Part shown: one piece after another, positions 1-8,813 of the stretch
How the letters are laid out: the number at the start of each line of letters is the position of its first letter
How positions within the stretch are numbered: position 1 is the first letter of the stretch
Assembly: GCA_965229115.1 (NCBI GenBank)
Contig: CBDDIR010000001.1
Location: 1-64,000 of the forward strand
Length of the DNA: 64,000 nucleotides
Reading direction: 5' to 3'
From: UBA7672 sp965229115
Lineage (GTDB): Bacteria > Pseudomonadota > Alphaproteobacteria > Caulobacterales > Hyphomonadaceae
Translations under genes and position numbers: made by a program
Notes under the pieces: generated by a model
The model's input: the letters and a program-made list of their open reading frames with translations, nothing else
Databases searched by the model: none
What the model was told of the DNA's origin: nothing

Positions 1-373
1 CTCGGAAGACCAGTTCGACGGGGATGCCCAGTTTCAACGTGTTGCTGTCGCAGTTCAGCAACCGGCTCGCCATCCGCACGCCTTCGTCGAGCTCAACCAG
101 CGCTGCGACATACGGGATTTCCGTGGCGAAGGCGGGATGAAGCGCCTGATGGGTGACGGTCCACGAATAGAGGCTGCCGGTCCCGCGGACGGGCGTCCAG
201 GCGAAATCTGGAGACCCGCACCGCGCGCACATGTAGCGCGGGAGGAACCGCCAGGCGCCGCAGTCCGAACAACGCTGGAATCGCAGCCGCCCATCCTGGC
301 ATTGCTGCCAGAAGGCATCGTCCATGGGATCCTGGGTCCTGGGAAGCGGCGCGGGAACGGTGGGGGGTTGCAT
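1..373 (-). CDS. DUF35 OB-fold / zinc-ribbon acyl-CoA-associated protein (3' end cut by window edge)
   Basis: The first 124 codons are visible; the stop lies beyond the left edge. Residues about 35-55 carry a rubredoxin-like zinc ribbon with two Cys-x2-Cys pairs (CSDC and CARC), followed by the start of an OB fold, as in the DUF35/OB_aCoA_assoc family. Members of this family bind a thiolase-like partner and form hydratase or aldolase complexes in acyl-CoA and steroid side-chain catabolism. The gene starts at the ATG at 373, five bases after the stop of the thiolase-like gene, so the two are co-transcribed and probably form one complex. The domain call is firm; the exact reaction is inferred. 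Confidence 0.85.
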   Translation of the reverse strand, partial: MQPPTVPAPLPRTQDPMDDAFWQQCQDGRLRFQRCSDCGAWRFLPRYMCARCGSPDFAWTPVRGTGSLYSWTVTHQALHPAFATEIPYVAALVELDEGVRMASRLLNCDSNTLKLGIPVELVFR

Positions 374-378
374 GGGTG

Positions 379-1545
379 TCAGTTCCTCAAGATCGCCAGA
401 CTGCCGTCGCCAAGATCGCCCCATCCGGTGACCAGGCCGATACTGGCCCCCGGCACCTGTCGCGCACCGGCGTCGCCGCGAAGTTGGCGCACGGCTTCCA
501 GCACATGATTGAGTCCCCAGACGTGGGCTTCGCTAAGCAGACCGCCATGGGTGTTCAGGGGATAGCGACCGCCGAGCTGGATCTGGCCGTCTTTCACAAA
601 GTCGTAGATGCCGCCGGGCGCGCTGAACCCCAGCGCTTCCAGCTGCAGCAGCACGACATAGGTGAAGCAGTCGTAGACCTGCAGGAAGTCCATGTCGCGG
701 GCGGTGACGCCGGCCATCTCGAAGGCTCGGGGCGCGGCGTAGGACAGGCCGATCTTGAGCATGTCGGGCCGGGAGGGAATGTCATCTGCTGGATAGGGGT
801 GGCCTTCCGCTGCGCCGGCGATCAGCACGGGCCGGTGCGGCATGTCGCGCGCCCGCTCGGCGCTGGTGACCACAACCGCGCAGGCGCCATCCGTCTCGAG
901 GCAGCAGTCGTACAGACGGAAGGGCTCGGAAATCCACCGCGCGCCCAGGTAGGCGTCCATGTCCAGAGGTTGGCCATAGGTCACGGCCCGTGGGTTGAGC
1001 TGGGCGTGCGCACGGCAGGCCAGGGCCACCTCGCCCATCGCCTCGTCGGGCACCCCGTAGAGGTGCTTGTGGCGCATCGCGATCCAGGAATACATTTGTG
1101 CCGGCATCATCACGCCGTAGGGCATGTAGAAACCCTGGATGGTGCGGGTCAGCGTGTTCATGTTCATGGCCCGCTGCGGCGGCCGGCCCGGCTTTGGACG
1201 AAGCGCGGAGTAGCCATTCCACCCCAGCACCACGAGGACGTTGTCGGCGACGCCGGCAGCAACGGCCGTTGCGGCGTTCTGCAGCGCTGTGGTGGGGCTA
1301 GCTCCACCCATATGCACGGTGGAGGCGTACCGCAGCACATCGACACCAAGGTTGGCGGCAAGCTCCTCGGACGATGTGTAGATCGGAGGCGGCACCATCC
1401 CGTCAATCTGCGAGGGCTTGAGCCCCGCGTCGGCGATGGCCTTGCGGGCCGCCTCCAGCATCAGGTCCACGGCGGTGCGTTCCGAGCCTTTGACGTATTC
1501 GGTCTCGCCGATGCCAACGATGGCGGCCTTGTCGCTGAAACTCAC
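379..1545 (-). CDS. Thiolase-like (lipid-transfer protein / SCP2-thiolase type) protein
   Basis: The 388-residue protein has the thiolase fold of the lipid-transfer/acetyl-CoA acetyltransferase group, beginning AAIVGIGETEYVKG and ending with the glycine-rich GWGDLGDGS loop. I chose the GTG at 1545 because AGGAAAG lies just upstream. Longer ATG starts exist at 1569 and 1623, but 1623 overlaps the preceding gene. The usual nucleophilic cysteine is absent (MGGAS motif) and the C-terminal cysteine position is also glycine-rich. Together with the adjacent DUF35 gene this resembles Ltp2/ChsH2-type retro-aldolases more than a true thiolase. That role is inference from family knowledge. Confidence 0.82.
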   Translation of the reverse strand: MSFSDKAAIVGIGETEYVKGSERTAVDLMLEAARKAIADAGLKPSQIDGMVPPPIYTSSEELAANLGVDVLRYASTVHMGGASPTTALQNAATAVAAGVADNVLVVLGWNGYSALRPKPGRPPQRAMNMNTLTRTIQGFYMPYGVMMPAQMYSWIAMRHKHLYGVPDEAMGEVALACRAHAQLNPRAVTYGQPLDMDAYLGARWISEPFRLYDCCLETDGACAVVVTSAERARDMPHRPVLIAGAAEGHPYPADDIPSRPDMLKIGLSYAAPRAFEMAGVTARDMDFLQVYDCFTYVVLLQLEALGFSAPGGIYDFVKDGQIQLGGRYPLNTHGGLLSEAHVWGLNHVLEAVRQLRGDAGARQVPGASIGLVTGWGDLGDGSLAILRN

Positions 1546-1601
1546 GGCTCTTTCCTGTCTTTCGAACATCGGCGAAGCGTTACGACCTGAAGACTGTCGT
1601 T

Positions 1602-2696
1602 CTAGGTGGGCGGGATCAGGCACGAGTGGATGGACTCATCTCCGGTCACCTGACGCGCCAGCGTCCGGATGGCCAGTTCGGCGTCCTTCAACTCGAAGTC
1701 GTGAGTGTGCATCAGCTCAAGTGGCAGCGACCGTGCCTCGATCAGGTCGATGGCCTTGCGGTATCCCGACGAGGTCACGCCGATTGCCCCCTTGATGGTG
1801 ATCTCCTTGAAGACGATCAGGTCTGAGACAAAGTCCGGTATTGGCTTGAAGCCCTTCACCCCCGCCAGGACGATCGTACCGCCGGGACGCACATAGCTGA
1901 GGGCTTCGCGCACCGGGTCGGTGGCGTAGGAGGTCACCTCCACGACGACATCGGCGCCACGCCCGCCGGTGAGTTCTTTGATGCGTTCGATGGCGTTCTC
2001 GTTCTGGACATCGATCGTATGGTGCGCCCCGAAGATCCGGGCGAGGTCGAGCTTGCGGGCGTCGGCGGCCATGCCCGTCACGATGATCTTCCCAGCACCC
2101 GCCTGCCGCGCGGCGATGACGCTGGCCAGACCGCGCTGGCCCGGTCCCAGTATGACGATAGTGTCGCCGACCTGGGTCTGAGGGATCTCCACCGCCCAGC
2201 GGAACCCGGCCCCCAGCGGGTTGAACATCACCGCGAGCTCGGGCGGCAAGGTCTTGTCCATCTTGTGAACGATCGTGTTGGGGGCGAGGTACATGTACTG
2301 GGCATAGGCGCCCCAGAGCCCCGGCATGTTCGATAGCGGAATGTAGGAATAGATCTGCCGGTCGGCGCAGAGGTGGTAGCGGCCGCCCAAGCAGGTGTCA
2401 CAGCTATGACAAGACAGCATGGTCTCGACGGCGACCCGATCGCCGACATCGACGCCCCAGCGGCGCGCGGCCTTGTCACCGATCGCCTCGATGATCCCTA
2501 CGGGCTCGTGCCCGGGGATCACCGGCATAGGCGTTTTCAGAACCCCCTCGAATTGCTCGTAGTCGCTGCCACAGATCCCGCAGGCCTCGATCCTCAGAAT
2601 CGCGCTGTCGGCTTCGATATCGGGGATCGGCAAGTCACGCATTTCAAGCGTGCGCGGCGCCGTCTGAACCATCGCAAAGGTCTTGGCGGGAATCAC
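1602..2696 (-). CDS. Zinc-dependent medium-chain alcohol dehydrogenase
   Basis: This 364-residue MDR-superfamily protein has the catalytic zinc site (cysteines near residue 40 in ACGICGSD, and GHE at 62-64), the structural zinc tetrad Cys96/99/102/110, and a Rossmann dinucleotide loop near residue 182 (ILGPGQRG). It would oxidise an alcohol to aldehyde or ketone with NAD(P)+. It is the first gene of the minus-strand unit running into the thiolase-like and DUF35 genes, with 56 bases between its stop and the chosen thiolase-like start, so all three are likely one operon. The substrate is unknown. Confidence 0.87.
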   Translation of the reverse strand: MIPAKTFAMVQTAPRTLEMRDLPIPDIEADSAILRIEACGICGSDYEQFEGVLKTPMPVIPGHEPVGIIEAIGDKAARRWGVDVGDRVAVETMLSCHSCDTCLGGRYHLCADRQIYSYIPLSNMPGLWGAYAQYMYLAPNTIVHKMDKTLPPELAVMFNPLGAGFRWAVEIPQTQVGDTIVILGPGQRGLASVIAARQAGAGKIIVTGMAADARKLDLARIFGAHHTIDVQNENAIERIKELTGGRGADVVVEVTSYATDPVREALSYVRPGGTIVLAGVKGFKPIPDFVSDLIVFKEITIKGAIGVTSSGYRKAIDLIEARSLPLELMHTHDFELKDAELAIRTLARQVTGDESIHSCLIPPT

Positions 2697-2727
2697 GAGC
2701 TTCGCCTCCAGCTGCGCAGCAACAAAT

Positions 2728-2748
2728 CATAACACATATATGTGGCGG
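2728..2748. promoter_or_regulatory. Candidate operator (CACATATATGTG palindrome) in divergent promoter region
   Basis: A perfect 12-bp palindrome at 2733-2744 lies between the divergent dehydrogenase and carboxymuconolactone-decarboxylase-like genes. TCATAAC precedes it and CGG follows. A very similar arrangement occurs in the other orientation upstream of the enoyl-CoA hydratase gene at about 9631-9655. The shared site may bind the IclR regulator encoded at 6369. Confidence 0.45.
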
Positions 2749-2833
2749 AAAACGTATATCTGTTATATCTCCATCTAGGCAAGGATCTTCGATCAGCTTC
2801 CGCAGGCTCACGCCCTCAGCCCTTCGCAATGGA

Positions 2834-3418
2834 ATGAACCCAATGACCGCCGACGCCCCGAGGATCGACCTTCTGAGTCTGGAAGAGGCGGCGAACGCGG
2901 CCGGGTCGGCGGGGATTTCTGAACAGATGGCGCCGCTCAGCGTGTTTCGCGTCCTCCTGCGGCATCCCGCGGTGGCGGGCGAGCTTGCCTCCACGCTCAC
3001 TACCCTCCTCTTTCGAGGCAACAAGCTCGACGCCCGCCTGCGCGAACTGATCATCATGCGGATCGGCTGGAGGACCGGCTCGGTCTATGAGTGGACCCAG
3101 CACTGGCGGGTGGCCCGCGGGCTCGACATTCCCGAGGCCGACCTGGCGGCTTCCCGTGACTGGCGGGGAGCCGCGAACCTGTCGGAGGCCGACAGGGCTG
3201 TGCTGCAGGCCACCGACGACACGCTCGATCAGGGCATGATCTCGGACGCCGCCTGGGAGGCCTGCTGCCTCCACCTGGCGACGGAGGCCGAGCGCATTGA
3301 GCTGGTGGTCGCGATCGGCAACTGGACCATGTTCTCCCAGCTCCTGAAGAGCCTGCGCATTCCGCTGGAAGACGGTGTCGAGGCCTGGCCGCCGGATGGC
3401 CAAGCGCCACGAACCTGA
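2834..3418 (+). CDS. Carboxymuconolactone decarboxylase (CMD/AhpD-like) family protein
   Basis: The 194-residue alpha-helical protein matches the CMD fold: a helix with LRELIIMRIGWRTGSVYEW followed by His90, the EWxxH pattern of the family. The redox CxxC pair of AhpD is missing, so a peroxidase-reductase role is unlikely; CMD members without it are found in many aromatic and alicyclic catabolic operons with unclear activity. It starts the plus-strand unit leading to the MaoC and flavoenzyme genes. ATG 2834 and in-frame ATG 2843 are both possible starts. Confidence 0.8.
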   Translation: MNPMTADAPRIDLLSLEEAANAAGSAGISEQMAPLSVFRVLLRHPAVAGELASTLTTLLFRGNKLDARLRELIIMRIGWRTGSVYEWTQHWRVARGLDIPEADLAASRDWRGAANLSEADRAVLQATDDTLDQGMISDAAWEACCLHLATEAERIELVVAIGNWTMFSQLLKSLRIPLEDGVEAWPPDGQAPRT

Positions 3419-3447
3419 GTGTCCCACCCCATAGAGCCGGAGTTTCC

Positions 3448-4299
3448 ATGACACGCATACCGATTTCGTCCGATCTCGTCGGGTTGGAGCTCCCCGCCAC
3501 CACCCAGACCTGGACCTCCAAGGACACCATGCTCTACGCCCTGGGCGTCGGCGGGCGGCCGGCGGAAGACCTGGACTTCATCTATGAAGGCCGCGGCCCG
3601 AAGGTTCTGCCGACCTATGCCGTGATCCCGGGCGGCGGCGCCTTGGGGGGGCTGATGCGCACCGTCGACATGCGTCTGGAGATGCTGCTTCATGGCGAAC
3701 AGTCCATCGAGCTGTTCCGGCCCCTCCCCCCCGAAGCCAGCGTCGAGGTGAGCGGCCGCATCACCGAGGTCTGGGACAAGGGAAAGGCTGCCGTTCTGGG
3801 CGTCGAGGGCGTGGCCCGCGACGCCGACGGCGACCTTTTCCGGACCCACGCCACGCTGTTCGTCCGCGGCGCGGGCGGTTTCGGCGGCGAGCGCGGTCCC
3901 TCGGGCGGAGATAGCGCCGCGCCCGACCGGGCCCCGGATATTACGGCCAGCTTCCAGACCCGTCCCGAACAAGGCGCGATCTACCGGCTGTCGGGCGATC
4001 GCAACCCCATCCATATCGACCCGGCGTTCGCTAGGATGGGCGGGTTCGACGCGCCCTTCATGCACGGGCTGTGCACCTACGGCATTGTGGGTCGCGCCAT
4101 CCTGCGAGAGCTATGCGCCGACGATCCGGGCGCCTTCCATTCCTTCCAGGGCCGGTTCGCTGACCGGGTGCTGTATGGGGACACTATCGTCACCAAGATC
4201 TGGCGCACAGGCGACGGCGAGGCCATCGTGCAGGGCGAAACCGCAGACGGCCGTATCGTCCTGTCTCAAGCCAGGGCGAAATTCGCAGTCCCAGCATAG
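3448..4299 (+). CDS. MaoC-family (R)-specific enoyl-CoA hydratase
   Basis: This is a double-hotdog protein of 283 residues. The C-terminal half holds the hydratase-2 motif with Asp184, Asn186 and His189 (LSGDRNPIHIDP) followed by GGF and HGLCTYG. The N-terminal hotdog half is degenerate, as in eukaryotic MFE-2 hydratases and bacterial two-domain MaoC enzymes. It should hydrate a 2-enoyl-CoA to the (R)-3-hydroxyacyl-CoA in beta-oxidation. It lies 29 bases after the CMD gene and 8 bases before the flavoenzyme gene, so it is part of one operon. Confidence 0.88.
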   Translation: MTRIPISSDLVGLELPATTQTWTSKDTMLYALGVGGRPAEDLDFIYEGRGPKVLPTYAVIPGGGALGGLMRTVDMRLEMLLHGEQSIELFRPLPPEASVEVSGRITEVWDKGKAAVLGVEGVARDADGDLFRTHATLFVRGAGGFGGERGPSGGDSAAPDRAPDITASFQTRPEQGAIYRLSGDRNPIHIDPAFARMGGFDAPFMHGLCTYGIVGRAILRELCADDPGAFHSFQGRFADRVLYGDTIVTKIWRTGDGEAIVQGETADGRIVLSQARAKFAVPA

Positions 4300-4307
4300 G
4301 CATCGAC

Positions 4308-6344
4308 ATGTCGCCCTATCCTCACCTGCTGTCACCGCTGAACCTGGGGTTCGTGACGCTCCCGAACCGCACGCTGATGGGCTCGATGCACACCGGCCTT
4401 GAAGAGGCGCCGGATGGATACGATCGGCAGGCTCGGTTCTTCGCCCGACGGGCGCAAGGCGGCGCGGGTCTGATCGTAACCGGTGGCGTATCGCCCAATG
4501 AGGCCGGCCGGCTGGGTCGGAACGGCGCGGTGATGCGCGAAGCCGTCGTGGCCGGACACGCCCGGATCACGACCGCTGTGCGCCAGTCCGGCGGGCTCAT
4601 CGTGCTGCAACTCCTCCACGCCGGCCGCTATGCGCGTCACGGCGGCCTCGTCGCCCCGTCACCGATCGCCTCGAGAATTAACCCGCTGACGCCGCGCGAG
4701 CTGACCGAGGACGAGATTCTCCTTACGATCGAGGACTTCGCGAACGCCGCGATGCTGGCCAAGGCGGCTGGCTACGACGGGGTGGAGATCATGGGTTCGG
4801 AAGGTTACTTGCTGAACCAGTTCCTGGCGCCGCGGACCAATCAGCGCACTGATCGCTGGGGGGGCTCTGCAGCCAATCGCCAGCGGCTGCCTGCCGAGAT
4901 CGTCCGGGCGGTCCGCGCTCGTTGCGGTGAGGAGTTCATTCTCGTCTACCGGCAGTCGTTGCTCGATCTTGTGGAGGGCGGCAGCACCTTCGACGAGGTG
5001 GTCGATCAGGCCAAGACGGTCGTGGCCGCCGGCGCGAACCTGGTCAATACGGGGATCGGCTGGCACGAGGCGCGGATCCCCACCATCGCCCACATGGTGC
5101 CCCGCGGAGCTTTCGCGTGGGCCGCGGCACGGCTCAGGTCCCATCTCAACTTGCCGGTCGTGGCGTCGAACCGGATCAACACCCCGGAGCTTGCCGACCG
5201 CCTCATCGCCGACGGCAACGCCGACATGGTTTCAATGGCACGGCCCTTCCTGTCCGATCCCGACTTCGTCGCCAAGGCCCGGGCCGGGCGACGCGCCGCG
5301 ATCAATGTGTGCATTGGCTGCAATCAGGCCTGCCTGGACAACGCTTTCACCGGCCAGCTCACGACCTGCATGGTCAATCCCGCCGCCTGCCGCGAGGCCG
5401 AATTCGACGATGTCGCGGGGCCGATCGAACCCAAGCGTGTCGCGGTCGTTGGCGCGGGGCCCGCGGGCCTGGCCGCGGCGGTGACGAGCGCGGAGCGGGG
5501 CCACAGGGTCACCCTGTTCGAGATGTCAGAGCGGATCGGCGGGCAGTTCAATCTCGCGCTGCGGATTCCGGGCAAGGAGGACTATGCCGAAACCATCGGA
5601 TATTATGGCGCGCGGCTGTCCGAGCTCGGGGTCGAAGTCCGGTTGGGAACGTTTGCCCGCGCGCAGGAGCTTCTCGCCGCCGCCTACGATCATGTGATCC
5701 TGGCCACCGGCGTGGAGCCGCGAGCCCTGGACTCGGTCGGGGTGGGCGACCCTCGTGTGCTCACCTATGCGCAGGCCATCGAAACACCCGAACGAGCGGG
5801 CGATACGGTGGCGATCCTGGGCGCGGGCGGCATTGGCTTCGACGTGGCTCAACTGCTGGCGCATCCGACTGGCGCGGGCGATCCCACAGAGCCCGACATT
5901 GAGGGGTTCTCCCGGCTTTGGGGGATCGACACGGCCTTTACCGAGCGCGGCGGCCTGCAGCCGCGGCCGACGTCCTGGCCCGCGGCCCGACGGGTCACGA
6001 TCTTCCAGCGCAAGCCGGGATCAGCTTTCGGCGCGGGCCTGAGCAAGACGCGCGGTTGGGCCAACGTCCAGGAAGTGGCGCACCGCGGTGTCGCCATGAC
6101 CGGGGATGTCGTCTATGGCCATCTCGCGCTGGAGGGCCTGCATGTCACAGTGGGCGGCATCCCTCGATTGGTCGTGGCCGACACGTTCGTGTTATGCATC
6201 GGCCAGGAGCCGCAGGCCGGAATCGCCCCGGCGCTGGCGGCTGGGCGGGTTCCATATTCGCTGGTCGGCGGCGCGCGGAACGCTGCTGGTTTGGATGCGG
6301 TACGGGCCATCGAGGAGGGAACCCGGGCGGCGCTCACGATCTGA
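4308..6344 (+). CDS. 2,4-dienoyl-CoA reductase-like NADH:flavin oxidoreductase (FadH/OYE type)
   Basis: The 678-residue protein has an N-terminal FMN-binding TIM barrel of the old yellow enzyme family, a 4Fe-4S ligand set Cys335-x2-Cys338-x3-Cys342-x11-Cys354, then an FAD/NAD(P) Rossmann module starting VAVVGAGPAG and a second dinucleotide loop VAILGAGGIG. This architecture is that of FadH-type 2,4-dienoyl-CoA reductases and related enoate reductases. It would reduce a conjugated acyl-CoA or cyclic enone intermediate. It sits directly after the MaoC gene and 24 bases before the IclR gene. Confidence 0.86.
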   Translation: MSPYPHLLSPLNLGFVTLPNRTLMGSMHTGLEEAPDGYDRQARFFARRAQGGAGLIVTGGVSPNEAGRLGRNGAVMREAVVAGHARITTAVRQSGGLIVLQLLHAGRYARHGGLVAPSPIASRINPLTPRELTEDEILLTIEDFANAAMLAKAAGYDGVEIMGSEGYLLNQFLAPRTNQRTDRWGGSAANRQRLPAEIVRAVRARCGEEFILVYRQSLLDLVEGGSTFDEVVDQAKTVVAAGANLVNTGIGWHEARIPTIAHMVPRGAFAWAAARLRSHLNLPVVASNRINTPELADRLIADGNADMVSMARPFLSDPDFVAKARAGRRAAINVCIGCNQACLDNAFTGQLTTCMVNPAACREAEFDDVAGPIEPKRVAVVGAGPAGLAAAVTSAERGHRVTLFEMSERIGGQFNLALRIPGKEDYAETIGYYGARLSELGVEVRLGTFARAQELLAAAYDHVILATGVEPRALDSVGVGDPRVLTYAQAIETPERAGDTVAILGAGGIGFDVAQLLAHPTGAGDPTEPDIEGFSRLWGIDTAFTERGGLQPRPTSWPAARRVTIFQRKPGSAFGAGLSKTRGWANVQEVAHRGVAMTGDVVYGHLALEGLHVTVGGIPRLVVADTFVLCIGQEPQAGIAPALAAGRVPYSLVGGARNAAGLDAVRAIEEGTRAALTI

Positions 6345-6368
6345 GCGGGCGCCCAAGGATTTGAACGC

Positions 6369-7145
6369 ATGCCGAAGCCTGATCAGTCCGTAGTCAAGTC
6401 CGCCGCTCGGACCCTGGAGATTTTCGAGTACTTCGACGAGATTCGTAGGCCCGCGCACATCCAGGATGTGGCCCTGGCGCTGGGGTATCCGCATTCCAGC
6501 ACCGCGGCGCTACTCCGCAGCCTCGCCGACCTCGGCTACCTGGAGTTTTCCGTTGACGACAAGACGTTCTTTCCGTCCATCCGGGTCTCCCTGCTAGGCC
6601 ACTGGGTTGGCGACGAAATCCTCCCGCTTCGGCGCATCCAGCAGCAGATGCGTGACATCGCAGAGCAAACCCAGATGACCGTGGTGCTGGGTGCGGCGAG
6701 CGGCGGTTACTGCCAGTATGTCCGCGTGATCGAGGGCACGACGCCGATCCGCTACCACGTCAAGGCGGGTACGCGGCGGTGCCTTGCTCGCTCGACCCTG
6801 GGCCGCGTGCTGCTGGCCATGGCCCCTCCCGATCGCAGGGCCCGGCTGATCGCCGAAGGCCTGGCGGTGTGGGACGGCGATGAAGCGCCGCCGCTCGCCG
6901 AGGAGGTCGCCAGAGACGTTGCCCAGGTCGCCGCCCGAGGTCATGCCTTCCATGCCGGCCTGGTCAACGACAACGCCGCGATGCTGGCCATTCCCCTCTC
7001 GTTCAGTCTGCCCGCACGTCCGCTGGCCCTTGGCCTGGCCGCCCCCAAGGAGCTGTTCCGGGGTCGCCGCGCCGAGTTGCTCAAGATCATGCGCGACGTG
7101 CTCGGGCGCCTCGGAAGCCCGGGCCCGGCCCGGAAGACCGCCTGA
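6369..7145 (+). CDS. IclR-family transcriptional regulator
   Basis: The protein has 258 residues: an N-terminal winged helix (about 8-75, opening SAARTLEIFEYF) and a C-terminal IclR effector-binding domain with the conserved RSTLGRVLLA segment near residue 140. IclR proteins bind palindromic sites as dimers of dimers and sense small acids. It ends the plus-strand catabolic unit and converges on the thioesterase gene, so it is the obvious candidate regulator of both catabolic units. Confidence 0.9.
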   Translation: MPKPDQSVVKSAARTLEIFEYFDEIRRPAHIQDVALALGYPHSSTAALLRSLADLGYLEFSVDDKTFFPSIRVSLLGHWVGDEILPLRRIQQQMRDIAEQTQMTVVLGAASGGYCQYVRVIEGTTPIRYHVKAGTRRCLARSTLGRVLLAMAPPDRRARLIAEGLAVWDGDEAPPLAEEVARDVAQVAARGHAFHAGLVNDNAAMLAIPLSFSLPARPLALGLAAPKELFRGRRAELLKIMRDVLGRLGSPGPARKTA

Positions 7146-7159
7146 GCGACGGATTTTCG

Positions 7160-7603
7160 TCAGGCAGGTCTGGGGTTCTGAATCAGGACGGTACCCTGCG
7201 CCGAGCAGCAAAGCCGGCCCTCGTTTTCCATCTCGATCCTGACGACCGCAGTTTGTTTGCTCATGGAGATGATTTCAGCGTGCGCTGTGACTGTCCCGCG
7301 GCTGACCGGGGCGAGCAGGTTGATCTTGAACTCGGTCGTGGCCGCCCACTGGCCCTTCTCCATATGGGGGTAGCAGACGCATCCCAACACGTGGTCGCAG
7401 GCGGCAGACAGGACGCCGCCATGCATGTTGCCGAAGCCCGTCAGCAGCTTTGGGTCCACCGCCATCTCTGCCGTCAGATGGCCGTGCTCCATTGCGATGA
7501 TTCGAAGGCCGAGGAACTCGGGGAGGCCGGTCATCCGATTGCTCGAAGCCATGAAGGCTTCGACCATCTCGGCGTGAAACTCGGGCATTCTGCGCGGGAT
7601 CAT
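7160..7603 (-). CDS. PaaI-family hotdog thioesterase
   Basis: A single hotdog domain of 147 residues with the PaaI-type active-site segment FGNMHGGVLSAACDHVLG. These enzymes hydrolyse acyl- or aryl-CoA thioesters and often relieve CoA trapping in aromatic and alicyclic catabolism. The ATG at 7603 is preferred over the one at 7618 because AAAGGA lies at good spacing upstream of it. The gene follows the flavoprotein gene by 18 bases on the minus strand. Confidence 0.84.
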   Translation of the reverse strand: MIPRRMPEFHAEMVEAFMASSNRMTGLPEFLGLRIIAMEHGHLTAEMAVDPKLLTGFGNMHGGVLSAACDHVLGCVCYPHMEKGQWAATTEFKINLLAPVSRGTVTAHAEIISMSKQTAVVRIEMENEGRLCCSAQGTVLIQNPRPA

Positions 7604-7621
7604 TGCATTTCCTTTCAAGCT

Positions 7622-8764
7622 TCAGCTAAAATCGCTGGCGCCAGCGAGCGCGGCCTCGGCGCCGCTCACGAGGCTTTCAAGGACATCCTTGGCGGGGCGA
7701 ATGGCCTTGATGAGCCCCATGCCCTGGCCGGCAAACCCAGGCGCGATATCCTTGCGCTGATCCAGGGTCGCCGCCGCGAGCACGGGCCCGGCGATGATAG
7801 ACTGGAAGGGCATGGGCAGCGGCGACTTCTCCGCGTCCACCCACGCCTGCGCCCACTTATTGCGGATGATCCTGGCCGGCTTTCCGGTGACGGATTTTGA
7901 CACTACCGTGTCGCCATCGCCGTACTCGACCAGAACCTCCTTCTGGAATTGCTGAATGCCGGCTTCTTCCGTCGCCAGGAAAGCGGTGCCCACCCAGGCG
8001 CCTTCAGCCCCCAGCATCATCGCGGCGGCTACGCCGCGGCCGTCGGCAATACCGCCGGCCCCGAGCACCGGGATGCGCCCCGCCATGGCGTCGACGACCT
8101 GGGGGATAAGCGCCATGGTGCCAATCGGCGAATTGTGTCCGCCCCCATCATGTCCCTGAGCGACCACCACGTCGATGCCAGACGCGGCGACCTGCAGCGC
8201 GTGCTTCACAGACCCGATGACGGCCATGATCTTTGTACCGTTCTCCCGCAGTCGCTCCATCCAGGGGCCGGGGTTTCCCAGGCCCGCGGCGTAGACCGGC
8301 ACCTTTTCCTCGATCACCACCTCCATTTGCGCCTCGAAGAACTCCTTGGAGAAGAACGCGGGGCCGCCCCGAGCTTCGGCGTTGGTGGCCTCGCGCGGAC
8401 GGACGACCTTTTGCAGGCCTTCCTGGCGCATGAAGTCGGCTGCAAACGCCTGATAGTCGCCAAGCAGATCCATGGGCGACGGCTTGCCGCCATCGCCGGA
8501 GCCTGCCGCCGCGTCGACCACCTCGCGGCGGACGGAGGCCGGCAGCAATGTGTCGACGCCGAAGGGCTTGTCGGTGAGCGATCGCACTTCGCGGATCCAC
8601 GCGCGAAGTTCCTCCGGTGAGCAGGCTGCAGCGCCAAGGATTCCTAGCCCTCCGGCATTGGAGACGGCCGCTGCCAGGCGGGGAACGCTGGCCCCGCCCA
8701 TTCCGGCGAGGACGATGGGATAGCGGATGCCGAAAATCTCGCAGATGCGGCTGTGCAAAGCCAT
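7622..8764 (-). CDS. Nitronate monooxygenase / FabK-like FMN enzyme
   Basis: The ATG at 8764 gives a 380-residue FMN TIM-barrel protein that opens ICEIFGIRYPIVLAGMGG, with the AQGHDGGGH loop and the phosphate-binding PVLGAGGIADGRG and GAEGAWVGTAF motifs of the 2-nitropropane dioxygenase/FabK family. The reading frame is open further upstream, but that part overlaps the enoyl-CoA hydratase gene and is not coding. Family members oxidise nitronates or act as enoyl reductases; in this CoA-catabolic setting a reductase or dehydrogenase role is plausible but unproven. Confidence 0.85.
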   Translation of the reverse strand: MALHSRICEIFGIRYPIVLAGMGGASVPRLAAAVSNAGGLGILGAAACSPEELRAWIREVRSLTDKPFGVDTLLPASVRREVVDAAAGSGDGGKPSPMDLLGDYQAFAADFMRQEGLQKVVRPREATNAEARGGPAFFSKEFFEAQMEVVIEEKVPVYAAGLGNPGPWMERLRENGTKIMAVIGSVKHALQVAASGIDVVVAQGHDGGGHNSPIGTMALIPQVVDAMAGRIPVLGAGGIADGRGVAAAMMLGAEGAWVGTAFLATEEAGIQQFQKEVLVEYGDGDTVVSKSVTGKPARIIRNKWAQAWVDAEKSPLPMPFQSIIAGPVLAAATLDQRKDIAPGFAGQGMGLIKAIRPAKDVLESLVSGAEAALAGASDFS

Positions 8765-8813
8765 GACAGTGTTCCTTGTCTCTGATGATGAGGCTCGCTG
8801 AGCCGACCTTGGG

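Noticed and set aside
376..1590. Long plus-strand frame opposite the thiolase-like gene.
   Set aside because: It is the antisense shadow of a clear protein family member in GC-rich DNA, with no recognisable domain.
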